From Psychrobacter celer (GTDB lineage Bacteria > Pseudomonadota > Gammaproteobacteria > Pseudomonadales > Moraxellaceae), in assembly GCF_016107555.1 (NCBI RefSeq), contig NZ_JABASU010000002.1, positions 165,083 to 229,082 of the forward strand: 64,000 bases of DNA, given 5' to 3'. Shown in pieces: positions 34,901 through 41,673 of the stretch. Position 1 is the stretch's first letter. The number at the start of each line of letters is the position of its first letter. The notes under the pieces were generated by a model. It searched no databases. It was not told the origin of the DNA and saw only the letters and a program-made list of their open reading frames with translations. The translations under genes were made by a program, and so were the position numbers.

Positions 34901-35085
34901 GCACCACTCTCGGCAATCTCTGAGATTCTATAAAAGCGATAGTTTATATTATTCGCTTTTTTTAAGTGATTAAAAGGCATCTTTGCAAAGTCTAAAGGCT
35001 TACCATCTATGATGGGAATATCAAACAGCTCTTTTATAGATAGGGGTAAGGCTTCAGCTTTTGCATTTATCGTATTATTCATCAT
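31981..35085 (-). CDS. HerA/FtsK-like ATPase (DUF87) with Ser/Gly-rich linker
   Basis: This 1034-residue P-loop motor protein has an unrecognised N-terminal domain (1-210), a low-complexity linker (about 215-312) built from Ser, Gly, Lys, Thr and Asn, a second domain (313-500) and a HerA-type ATPase core. Walker A is GVTGAGKTTTC near residue 508, followed by FMVIEPAKTEYRAL, a pattern typical of DUF87 HerA relatives. Walker B is MTLVEEAHRLL near residue 750. Such hexameric motors pump DNA or, in secretion systems, proteins. AAGGA precedes the double ATG. It is the first of six same-strand genes. No NurA nuclease is nearby, so this is not the repair-type HerA-NurA pair. Role inferred: motor of a defence or transfer complex. 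Confidence 0.85.
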   Translation of the reverse strand: MMNNTINAKAEALPLSIKELFDIPIIDGKPLDFAKMPFNHLKKANNINYRFYRISEIAESGAFQYRAAMANVISCLSASNTSLIYMLSGKPSGIDLYIGVADSNSIVQDSRLLKDAFKGNFLGAKLNLVKSDDQELLSIFENSQHLGLVTGVPAFNEHEQNSDGEDFQGIERLVNSLSDSTWQMVIVAHSGDEQTIRMTLSQIYELSTQLSAHTKHSIQQSEGSGWNKSNTIGTSESTTSGTSDSQAKGKNKGVSQSKGSSDGESGSSWSKSNNKGQSTSDGTSTTNTYGKSSSKTKGGSESIASGDSGSTGVALTRERVDKRIEQIQGHLNDTQIDRFRQGLSKGMFRTAIYLAADDSSTYKRLSRSVLSIFQGNQPAFTPLTVTKLSDKTISLTDVLQIRQINATSFIKDQLNTAIVHSIPQQNAQHLYAATWLNTKELSLLAGMPTLELPGLKIRKSVSFAVNTSNENKGRTIKLGNIIQNGRTLDHKPVDIALKTLNKHVFITGVTGAGKTTTCMKLLLESQLPFMVIEPAKTEYRALYTQDQDIEYYSLAREDLSTFRLNPFELLSERQNLMGHISMLKSTMTAVFPMEASMPFIVENAIIAAYQEKGWDVATNSNYLVDDPWTTNENIYPTFSDVIDKLEMVIKTAGMGKEFEEKYLGSLVSRLTSLTTGIKGTMIDTPRSINFDKLLDKKVVIELEELKDEEDKAFFMGLILGRLAECVKQRHRRQPDFQHMTLVEEAHRLLTRPEPGADGSKKLGVEMFANMLAEVRKYGESLIIADQIPNKLVSDVIKNTNVKIIHQLFAADDRNIIGDAMGLNDEQKDFLPMLQPGETIIYCGGWHAPVRAQIEQMTNTNAAEIDEEQLRLKGKIQLWSQRLVLYPLLSKHSQLHNSTQLSRFINQGRKTVNMLIGFSRSLPEGIKKTDDLKTMNKRIATQLSASIEKMMANFDITSEVLADMLMDLMLDSCALDITESTQELLKHSLPLITKSLSENEAKFLALVCSDKLENMKTKQLFEKNEGQNLNTLNTI

Positions 35086-35325
35086 ATTCCTTGATAAGAT
35101 ATTAGGAGCAGCTTGCGTATTTTAAAAGGTCTTTAGTTGTTATGTGATATCTATAGAACATACTATAGTTGACTCAGTCTTAAAGATACAGAGCAATTTG
35201 GGGTGGTTTTTTAAATTTAACATTGCACTTAGAGTATAGTGTCGACATTAACTACCTATAGTTTTTATTATTTATTTAATTATCAATACCTTATTAAAAG
35301 AGATTTAAATAGCTTTAAAAACTTG

Positions 35326-35448
35326 CTACTCTGTTAGTAATTTAGCCACGGAGTTTAAGTTATTCTCTTGCAAGTTTGCAGTAAGGCGTTCTATAAGCTG
35401 TTTCTCCTCATCTTCAAGTAAATCATCCAATTCTTCAGAGTTACTCAC
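35326..35448 (-). CDS. 40-codon acidic ORF, probable -1 frame continuation of the regulator
   Basis: The frame can start at a GTG that overlaps the regulator's TGA (GTGA, 35445-35448), or it can be entered from the regulator by a -1 shift at an eight-A run (35465-35472, minus strand), which contains the in-frame heptamer A_AAA_AAA. The product is acidic and helical: SNSEELDDLLEDEEKQLIER, then LNSVAKLLTE before a TAG. The codon pattern and lack of stops fit a real protein end. The rest of the gap down to the HerA-like gene (35086-35325) holds AT-rich promoter-like DNA and no other gene. Confidence 0.45.
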   Translation of the reverse strand: MSNSEELDDLLEDEEKQLIERLTANLQENNLNSVAKLLTE

Positions 35449-36059
35449 TTTAAGTTCTGAACTATTTTTTTTATATTCTTACGTTGTTCAAGTTTCACAC
35501 GTAAGTTCATAATAAGATTTATAAGAGGCGAGACAGGGATGATAGAAGATTTTGGAGATGCACGTAAGCTTTTCTTGTTTTCTAGGTTAGTATCTTTTTC
35601 TAGATCTAGCATATTGGTTGAAGTCAGCTTATCTATATTCTCTATCTGTGACAAGCCAGTGACGAAATGTGATTTAATAAATAAAGGCTCAAGTCTGTCA
35701 TATAAGTCAGTCGGTATCACTCCTTTAAGCTCAGTCTCAACAAGTCTTAAAGCAATAGCTTGTGAAAGGCTTAATTGGTTATGTCTAGTATTGCTCAGCT
35801 TTTGCCAGCGCCAACTATAGGGCTTATCGTCTTTACGACATTCGATCGGTAGAATATCTTCGAGTGTCAGAAGATCTCTTTGAATAGATCTCAGCTTCGT
35901 CTTTATACTATGTGTGGCTAAATGCTCTTGTATTTGCCGGGTGGAGACGTAATTGCCTTCTAGTAATAGCTGAATGATCAGCAACTGACGCTTGATGATA
36001 TCGGAGGAGTTGTTATTCACGCTATTTAACCTTGTTAGTAAAAGCTGTAATGAAAACAC
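35445..36059 (-). CDS. BrxR/WYL-type transcription regulator, short form
   Basis: This is a DNA-binding protein of 204 residues. The winged helix-turn-helix is at about residues 20-80 (IKRQLLIIQLLLEGNYVSTR, IKTKLRSIQRDLLTLEDILP), followed by CRKDDKPYSWRWQK and LSLSQAIALRLVETELKGVI. That order matches the N-terminal half of BrxR/CapW-like WYL regulators, which repress defence operons. The WYL ligand domain (about 150 residues) is absent: the protein runs into a basic tail, then stops, with a continuation in the -1 frame. It lies upstream of the HerA-like gene on the same strand and divergent from the HEPN gene, a good place to control either. Confidence 0.72.
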   Translation of the reverse strand: MFSLQLLLTRLNSVNNNSSDIIKRQLLIIQLLLEGNYVSTRQIQEHLATHSIKTKLRSIQRDLLTLEDILPIECRKDDKPYSWRWQKLSNTRHNQLSLSQAIALRLVETELKGVIPTDLYDRLEPLFIKSHFVTGLSQIENIDKLTSTNMLDLEKDTNLENKKSLRASPKSSIIPVSPLINLIMNLRVKLEQRKNIKKIVQNLK

Positions 36060-36235
36060 AAGGCTAGCAGAATAAATTAGGATAAGAAATACAACGTAGG
36101 CTTAAAGCGTCTTATAGTGACGTAGTATGACCTAACCATTATCTGTTTTTTATATATGGGACGATATCTCTGATACACTTAAGTGAAATGAGAAGTTAGT
36201 TTAACTATGTTTGACTTTAATACTAAGGATGACTT

Positions 36236-36922
36236 ATGGATGTCACTATCAACGATCTTAAACAAAAGCATGTAGATAATAAAGACAAGGTAGATGATGG
36301 TTTTTCACTTCGTACCTATAGAGCGATAAGCTGGCTGGCTAAAGCCAATGAGTTGGCACAAAGTGAAGAAAGTGATTTGGCGTTTGTCACCCTATGGATC
36401 GGCTTTAACGCTCTGTACGCTGATGAGTTACCACTCAGTCAAAGCCGCGGCATATCTGATAAATCCTCCTTTAAGGATTTCATTAGGAAAATCGGCAAAT
36501 ACGATACACATGAAAGACTTTACGACTTAATTTGGAACCGGTATCCGCAATCTATTCGTACGCTATTGAATAATCAGTATGCCTTCACGCCATTTTGGCA
36601 ATATCAAAACGGCAGCTTTAGTCAAAAGGCTTGGGAAGAGGATTTTGATAAAGATAAAAAACAAGCGTTGAAGTATTTAAGTAATAAAAATAATACCGAT
36701 CGCTTGCTGACTATTGTATTTGATCGCCTCTATACCATACGCAACCAAATCGTGCATGGCGGCGCCACTTATGCAAGCTCGGTCAATCGTAAGCAGGTTA
36801 AAGATGCTGTCAATATTTTAGGCGATTTCTTGCCTTTGATAACGGACATTATGATGAATCATCCTGAGCAGGATTGGGGCAAGCCGTTTTATCCACCTGT
36901 CGATGAAGCATCTTTTGAATAG
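36236..36922 (+). CDS. HEPN-domain protein
   Basis: This is a soluble, helical 228-residue protein. The HEPN signature R-N-x3-H is at Arg169-Asn170 to His174 (YTIRNQIVHGG), with the upstream helices LAFVTLWIGFNALYADEL and a long linker typical of Apea-like HEPN proteins. HEPN proteins are commonly metal-independent RNases in toxin-antitoxin and defence systems, and the conserved Arg and His are present here. AAGGATGACTT precedes the ATG. It is divergent from the BrxR-like regulator. No nucleotidyltransferase (MNT) antitoxin partner is next to it, so it may be a free-standing effector or one linked to the neighbouring operon. Confidence 0.75.
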   Translation: MDVTINDLKQKHVDNKDKVDDGFSLRTYRAISWLAKANELAQSEESDLAFVTLWIGFNALYADELPLSQSRGISDKSSFKDFIRKIGKYDTHERLYDLIWNRYPQSIRTLLNNQYAFTPFWQYQNGSFSQKAWEEDFDKDKKQALKYLSNKNNTDRLLTIVFDRLYTIRNQIVHGGATYASSVNRKQVKDAVNILGDFLPLITDIMMNHPEQDWGKPFYPPVDEASFE

Positions 36923-36955
36923 CCCAAGCGTTCATCATTTGCGCTAAACATAACC

Positions 36956-37129
36956 CTACAACTTAAGCTCTCTCCACTCTACCATAGCATCCTGCAATAA
37001 ATGCTCTTGCATTAGTGCTAAATTATGATCAATCAATAGCTGACAGACAGGCTGTAGAGGTTCTAGAAGTGAAGAGACAGGTACGCCTTCTATTTGCTCA
37101 GTGATTTTGTGTGGCTGGTTGGTAAGCAT
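36956..37129 (-). CDS. Small 57-residue ORF downstream of the IS66 fragment
   Basis: The open frame begins with an ATG 17 bases after the IS66 transposase stop, with GGGGATTG before it. The product is helical (SSLLEPLQPVCQLLIDHNLA, QEHLLQDAMVEWRELKL) and of unknown family. It may be the tail of a host gene cut by the IS or an accessory frame of the element. Translation is plausible but not certain. Confidence 0.4.
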   Translation of the reverse strand: MLTNQPHKITEQIEGVPVSSLLEPLQPVCQLLIDHNLALMQEHLLQDAMVEWRELKL

Positions 37130-37146
37130 CCGACAATCCCCTATTG

Positions 37147-37501
37147 CTATGGCATCCAGAGATGAGGTAACAACTCATCTAGATCCTCTTGAGTAGGCAG
37201 GCGTCTTAGCACGTCTGTCAAATAGGCAGACACATCCAAGCCGTTTAAGCGAGCTGATTGAATGATTGACATAATATTTGCAGCACGCTGCCCACTTCGT
37301 AGCGAATCGGCAAACAACCAGTTTTTACGCCCAAGTGCCCATGGGCGCATCTGATTCTCCGCCCAATTATTATCAATCGGCAACCTCCCATCATCCAAAT
37401 AACAAGTCAGCGCTTGCCAACGTTTTAGGCAATAATCAATCGCCTTAGTAATACTGGCATTCTTAGTGGTTAACTGTCTTTTTTCTTGTAACCATTGGTG
37501 C
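37147..37501 (-). pseudogene. IS66-family transposase (TnpC), C-terminal remnant
   Basis: The minus-strand frame from about 37501 reads QWLQEKRQLTTKNASITKAI, then CLKRWQALTCYLDDGRLPID, NNWAENQMRPWALGRKNWLF and DSLRSGQRAANIMSIIQSAR before its stop. These are the closing DDE-domain and IS66 C-terminal motifs (NNxAENxxRPxxxGRKNWLF). The first 350 or so residues are missing; the break is exactly at an IS3-type end, TGAACCGCCCCG. Confidence 0.85.
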
Positions 37502-37503
37502 TG

Positions 37504-37564
37504 AACCGCCCCGGTCTTGTCATATACTCTCAGAAAGTTGAGCCGCCGACAATTCGGGGCGGTT
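37504..37564. repeat. Inverted repeat made of IS3-type ends
   Basis: AACCGCCCCG (37504-37513) and CGGGGCGGTT (37555-37564) are perfect 10-base inverted repeats, 41 bases apart. With the flanking TG they match the TGAACCGCCCCG end of the IS3 remnant at 21848. This looks like two ends of an IS3 element with the body deleted, or a very short MITE. It may also act as a terminator for the lipoprotein gene that ends at 37570. Confidence 0.65.
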
Positions 37565-37569
37565 AAGTC

Positions 37570-38835
37570 TTAGTAATTTGTATCGCCTGTTGTGAAGCTG
37601 AATGACTTCTTCTGCAAAGTCTTATCATCAACCAACAAATCAAAGCTTACTGTGTACTTAGTATTAGCATAAAGGCCACAGTTTGTTTTAGAAGAGGTAA
37701 CGCCACAACTATTCAAGCTATCGGTAATTGGTAGAATGAACACTTTGTTCTCTGGAAGATCGTATACCGTGCCTTTTTGAGGATCATTTTCATTGTCAAT
37801 CAAATCAATAGGCACATCAGTCTTGCGAACGGTGTCATAAAACTTAATATTACTAACTTTGATTTTATCTGCTTTTGGTGCAAATATATAAACTGGGTGC
37901 CCAATAGGATCTGTACGCAAGTTTCGACCTGTACCCGCTACCGGACTTGGGGATTCATTCCATAACGCTGTAGAGGTGTCTATAACACCTTCACAAGGAT
38001 ATGTTATTAACCCGTTTTCAGGGTAGTTTGTATTGGTTGTTGTTCCAGACGAACTATTAACCAACACAAATCCATTAGATAAAGTTTCGCTTTTGCCAAA
38101 TGGTGTGTAAGTAATAACACTTGTGCCTGTCTTATCAAAACTTGGGTTAACAAGCGATTGCAAATGATAAGGTGCAGCAAACAAAGCTTTGATAAAGTCC
38201 TTAGCTTCTCGATTTGGCGTGTTAACCATGCCATTGGAGTTAAACGACTCTTTTTGAGTGATATTTTCAGCGATTACAAGACCTGGCGCTGTGTAACCAG
38301 CGGTTTTGATGCGCTCAGTAAGTGTACCGCCTGTAAAGTAAGGGTTAGCGTCACCTGATATTGATTCAAATCCTACCAGTTTGTGCTCGTAATGTGGGTT
38401 GTAATTTACTTTGCCATTTGAATACAAGTATTGTAAATACATCGCATGTTTGCGAGAGATGGCTGCTAATTCTTCATCATGAGAAACACCTCCAAGACCA
38501 CACGATTGACGGTTAAGGCTAATCATATTAGAGGCTAATAAACTAGCACCCAACTGCTCTTGGTTGCCTAAAGAGCTAATAGTCACCTGCGTATAATCCG
38601 TTTCAACTGGATCAATTGAGTCAGTAGGTTCTGGGTCAACTGCATCCGTAGGTAAGGGATCAGTTGGTATTGGATCGGACGGCGCTGGGTCAGTTGGTGT
38701 TTCTACTACTAGCGGCGGCGTTGTCTTGTTTTTATCAGAATCACCATCAGAACCACCGCCTCCGCCACAAGCCGCAAGGAATAAACTTAGGAATGCAACA
38801 CTGCTTACACCTTTGCTTGCTAAAACTTTTTTCAT
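37570..38835 (-). CDS. CAP/SCP-domain lipoprotein
   Basis: This is an exported lipoprotein of about 421 residues. The signal is MKKVLASKGV plus a hydrophobic core ending in the lipobox LFLAAC (Cys23), followed by GGGGGSDGDS and a Pro/Thr/Asp spacer. The CAP-like domain follows (LGGVSHDEELAAISRKHAMY, HYEHKLVGFESISGD, FTGGTLTERIKTAGY, IAENI), then a C-terminal part with a Cys pair likely forming disulfides. GAGGATAGTATA before this ATG decides the start over an upstream one. The absence of Asp at +2 predicts the outer membrane. CAP proteins bind lipids or act as proteases or adhesins; function here is unknown. The next lipoprotein gene lies 41 bases upstream on the same strand. Confidence 0.78.
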   Translation of the reverse strand: MKKVLASKGVSSVAFLSLFLAACGGGGGSDGDSDKNKTTPPLVVETPTDPAPSDPIPTDPLPTDAVDPEPTDSIDPVETDYTQVTISSLGNQEQLGASLLASNMISLNRQSCGLGGVSHDEELAAISRKHAMYLQYLYSNGKVNYNPHYEHKLVGFESISGDANPYFTGGTLTERIKTAGYTAPGLVIAENITQKESFNSNGMVNTPNREAKDFIKALFAAPYHLQSLVNPSFDKTGTSVITYTPFGKSETLSNGFVLVNSSSGTTTNTNYPENGLITYPCEGVIDTSTALWNESPSPVAGTGRNLRTDPIGHPVYIFAPKADKIKVSNIKFYDTVRKTDVPIDLIDNENDPQKGTVYDLPENKVFILPITDSLNSCGVTSSKTNCGLYANTKYTVSFDLLVDDKTLQKKSFSFTTGDTNY

Positions 38836-38876
38836 TATACTATCCTCAATAGAAACAGTGTTTTTCAAATTACAAT

Positions 38877-39602
38877 TCATTCAAAGTAGCAGGCGACAGT
38901 CATCGTTTGTGGTGTATAGACTGCGCCCATGTTTATCATGTCTCCCCAGTTATCCACAGTACGGGTTTTGAAATTTGGCCAGATGGTCATTACATTGGCG
39001 CTAGATGAGAATTTAAGGCTTTCAACGCCGCCGTGCGACTCCCTTCTATATTTGTAAGTATACTGCTCTAAAGGCTGACCACGATATTTTACACCGTCCT
39101 CGAATATCACTTTGTACTCACCGAAATCACCGGACAGTTCATTATCGTAAAAATCTCTATATGTAATCTCTTTGATCATGTCACGATATTCTGGTAACCA
39201 TTCAGATCTAGGTTTGACAAAATTATCATACCCTTTTTTACCATGAAAGCTTGCGGTAAACTCAGACAAGTTTTTCCTTACACCGTTGTAAGCTGGGTTT
39301 TCACCTGAGCAAGCGTCTTCCATTCCGCCGAATAAATAAACCATATCCTTACTTGTAATAGTGTTTGATGCTTTTGGGGCGATGGTGGTAGACGTTTTGG
39401 CATTGTTGGCAGAGCTTACTGCTTTATTTTTATTACCTAAGAAAGATTCATCGATACCTTTTTGTACACCTGTCGCAAAACTATCAACAAGACTTAAGGC
39501 TCCTTTCCCCACGGTACTACCTATCGTTTTGCTTTCAGCACAGCCAGATAATGCTATAAAGCTGCTAATAACCATCACAGATAACGTATTTTTCGATTTC
39601 AT
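38877..39602 (-). CDS. Island lipoprotein family, copy 1
   Basis: This is a 241-residue outer-membrane lipoprotein (lipobox ALSGC, Cys21, Ala at +2). After a Ser/Thr-rich spacer comes a domain shared with two other genes in this window: MVYLFGGMEDACSGE, RSEWLPEYRDMI, KYRGQPLEQYTYKYR, SLKFSSSANVMTIWPNFKTR and a C-terminal Cys (VACYFE). The motif set G-x-MED-x-C, W-x-PEYRD, Y-R-x-QPL, W-P-N-F-K-x-R and the final Cys defines the family; the two Cys probably form a disulfide. I know no database family for it. It is one of five secreted-protein genes in a row on the minus strand. Confidence 0.72.
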   Translation of the reverse strand: MKSKNTLSVMVISSFIALSGCAESKTIGSTVGKGALSLVDSFATGVQKGIDESFLGNKNKAVSSANNAKTSTTIAPKASNTITSKDMVYLFGGMEDACSGENPAYNGVRKNLSEFTASFHGKKGYDNFVKPRSEWLPEYRDMIKEITYRDFYDNELSGDFGEYKVIFEDGVKYRGQPLEQYTYKYRRESHGGVESLKFSSSANVMTIWPNFKTRTVDNWGDMINMGAVYTPQTMTVACYFE

Positions 39603-39635
39603 AATTCATTCCGTTAGTTTAAAATTAAAAAGATA

Positions 39636-40412
39636 TTAAAGATCAAAGGTGCAAATAATATCGTTATAGTCAGCATCTAAAGCTCTTAAGTCCATAAGGG
39701 CGCTACTATAATCAGACTCAAAGAACTTATCCAAGCTTTTGGCAATACCAACATCACTTGAGGTACCTGCATTGGCATGATCTATGATTGAGTAGATATA
39801 AAGCGGTTGATACCCTGGCTTTTGCCATTTATAAAATTGTTGTGAAAATAGCTCGTTTTCGCCTGTGTCGCAGTTCGATTTCACTCGGGTAAGCTCGCTG
39901 GCTCTAAATATGTCTTCGAGTTTATATACAGCGCTTCCAGTCTCATCTTCCATAACCGCTTGACCTGAACCAATAGTTATTATCTCTGGCTGCTTTTTGG
40001 TACCATAAACTACCATGCCACCATAATCGTCAAGACCTCCTCTAATAGAATAACTAGGATCCTCGGGTGAATATTCGTTCTTGGTAGGCGTTTTGCTATA
40101 CCATTCCTTAATGTCAGGAGTATCTGCTAGCAAATCCCAACTCCAATCTGTATTAGATTTCAATGCTAAATAGTCAGTAACGTTAGCAAATCTAGGAGGG
40201 TTTTCGTCAATAACTTCGACAGTTTCTACTTCTTCAGTCTCTGCTACAGGTTCAGTAATAGCCGTTGAGTCAATAGCGACTACTGCTGTAGGAGCTGATT
40301 CTTCAGGAGTAGTGATGTCTGTCTTTTCCTCCATCGAAGGGGTTTGAGAACATCCCGATATAGCCATTAAGCTACTTATTGCGAATATAGATAAAATATG
40401 ATTGGCCTGCAT
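39636..40412 (-). CDS. Unrecognised 258-residue lipoprotein
   Basis: The lipobox is AISGC (Cys21) after a clean signal helix, followed by an acidic Thr/Glu/Pro/Val spacer to about residue 70. The folded part has TDYLALKSNTDWSWDLLAD, IRGGLDDYGGMVVYGTKKQP and a C-terminal ALDADYNDIICTFDL with a Cys that could pair with the Cys at about residue 200. It is not obviously a member of the three-copy family. It lies 33 bases upstream of copy 1 on the same strand and probably shares its transcript. Function unknown; it is an outer-membrane lipoprotein by its +2 Ser. Confidence 0.68.
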   Translation of the reverse strand: MQANHILSIFAISSLMAISGCSQTPSMEEKTDITTPEESAPTAVVAIDSTAITEPVAETEEVETVEVIDENPPRFANVTDYLALKSNTDWSWDLLADTPDIKEWYSKTPTKNEYSPEDPSYSIRGGLDDYGGMVVYGTKKQPEIITIGSGQAVMEDETGSAVYKLEDIFRASELTRVKSNCDTGENELFSQQFYKWQKPGYQPLYIYSIIDHANAGTSSDVGIAKSLDKFFESDYSSALMDLRALDADYNDIICTFDL

Positions 40413-40503
40413 AAAAAGTTCCTTAAAATTAAAAAGATATTAAATAGTGATACTAAAGACACAGATTGATAGAAGTGGTTTGAGCTGCTAAAGCAGTATC
40501 AAT

Positions 40504-41457
40504 CTATTGACAGGCTATCTTTTTATCCGATTTATTGATGCATATTTGTTTCTGATTGATGGTCGCAACTTGGGCTGTACCCTCATTAAAAATAAAATAA
40601 GTGGCCCCCATAAAGTTAGAACTATATCGTTCGACATTACTATCAGAGTATTTAAAAGGAATCACAGTTTTATTTGCACCATTAATAAACCCCCATTTAC
40701 CATCTTTTAATACCCCGGCGAGACCTTCACTAAACGGACGTATTTCATCGTATACGAAAGGTACAGCGACTTTACCAGTTTTAGTAATATAGCCCCATTT
40801 CTTACCTTTTTTCATGCCAACTAAGCCTTGAGAAAAACCGTAGACGCCGCCAAAATTACCATTTATACCGTCATACTGAGGCCTAATAACTTCCTTACCA
40901 TCTTTATCAATAAAGCCCCATTTATAAGACCTTGACATTACTGGTGCCATACCTTCACTAAATGACTCTATAGAAGAATATTTATTCGTGAAGGGCATGA
41001 CAATTTTGTTTGATGTATCGATAAGACCCAGTTTGCCGTTTTTAGAGACTAATATACGACCGTCAGATACGGGCTCAGACCATGACTCATCGTATTTATC
41101 ATTAGGGTCTCGCATAGTATCGTAGATAGCTGGTACCACAAGCTTACCTCGGGTATTCATATAGCCGACTTTGTTATTTTTCATTACTGCAAAGACGCCA
41201 TTGCTAATACCGTAGTAGTCTACATCGTCATAGCCTTTTGAGCTTACTAGCGCTCTGCCTTGCTCATCTAATAAGGTTCTAACACTATAATCAGAGTTGT
41301 ACCCGATAAAGTATTTGCTATCTGCGGTACAAGCAGTTTCAGCATAATTTGTCTTAGGCGGCTTACAGTTATCTACGTAAGCCTGGGCAGGAAGGATACA
41401 TATAGCAAAGGTTAGTACAGCGGCTAGAGGTAGCAAACGGGTAGGGGATAAAGTCAT
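40504..41457 (-). CDS. WG-repeat protein, secreted
   Basis: The first 27 residues form a signal peptide ending in AQA. The body is a chain of WG (KWG) repeats of about 25-40 residues: VGYMNTRGKLVVPAIYD, LGLIDTSNKIVMPF, YKWGFIDKDGKEVIRPQYDG, KKWGYITKTGKVAVPFVYDE and GKWGFINGANKTVIPFKYSD. Cys pairs flank the start and end. WG-repeat proteins are beta-rich solenoid-like proteins of unknown function found in the cell envelope. The start is the second ATG, with AAGGA nine bases upstream; the first is too close. The gene lies in the five-gene envelope run. Confidence 0.75.
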   Translation of the reverse strand: MTLSPTRLLPLAAVLTFAICILPAQAYVDNCKPPKTNYAETACTADSKYFIGYNSDYSVRTLLDEQGRALVSSKGYDDVDYYGISNGVFAVMKNNKVGYMNTRGKLVVPAIYDTMRDPNDKYDESWSEPVSDGRILVSKNGKLGLIDTSNKIVMPFTNKYSSIESFSEGMAPVMSRSYKWGFIDKDGKEVIRPQYDGINGNFGGVYGFSQGLVGMKKGKKWGYITKTGKVAVPFVYDEIRPFSEGLAGVLKDGKWGFINGANKTVIPFKYSDSNVERYSSNFMGATYFIFNEGTAQVATINQKQICINKSDKKIACQ

Positions 41458-41673
41458 GAGTTGCATTCCTTGTAATTAAAGTTTCTGTTGGTCTCGATTT
41501 GTATTTGGAATTATATCGACTAATTTGGCATCTAAATATCGATCCGACGAACGGTAGTTTCTGGTAAAGCCTTAGCAAATAAGGGCTTAAATCAGAAAAG
41601 GTTTAGAGGACTATTCCTATTTAATGAGAATAGAGCTCTAAACAATTAAATACTTTAGAGGTTTTCTTGTAGT

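Noticed and set aside
31981..35085. HerA-NurA repair or defence (Sir2-HerA, DUF4297-HerA) pair
   Set aside because: No NurA, Sir2 or DUF4297 gene is adjacent; the partners are different.
35445..36059. Plain pseudogene of a WYL regulator
   Set aside because: Not dismissed fully, but the frame is open for 204 codons with normal codons, and the -1 frame continues cleanly at a slip-type site, so I list it as a gene with a possible frameshift.
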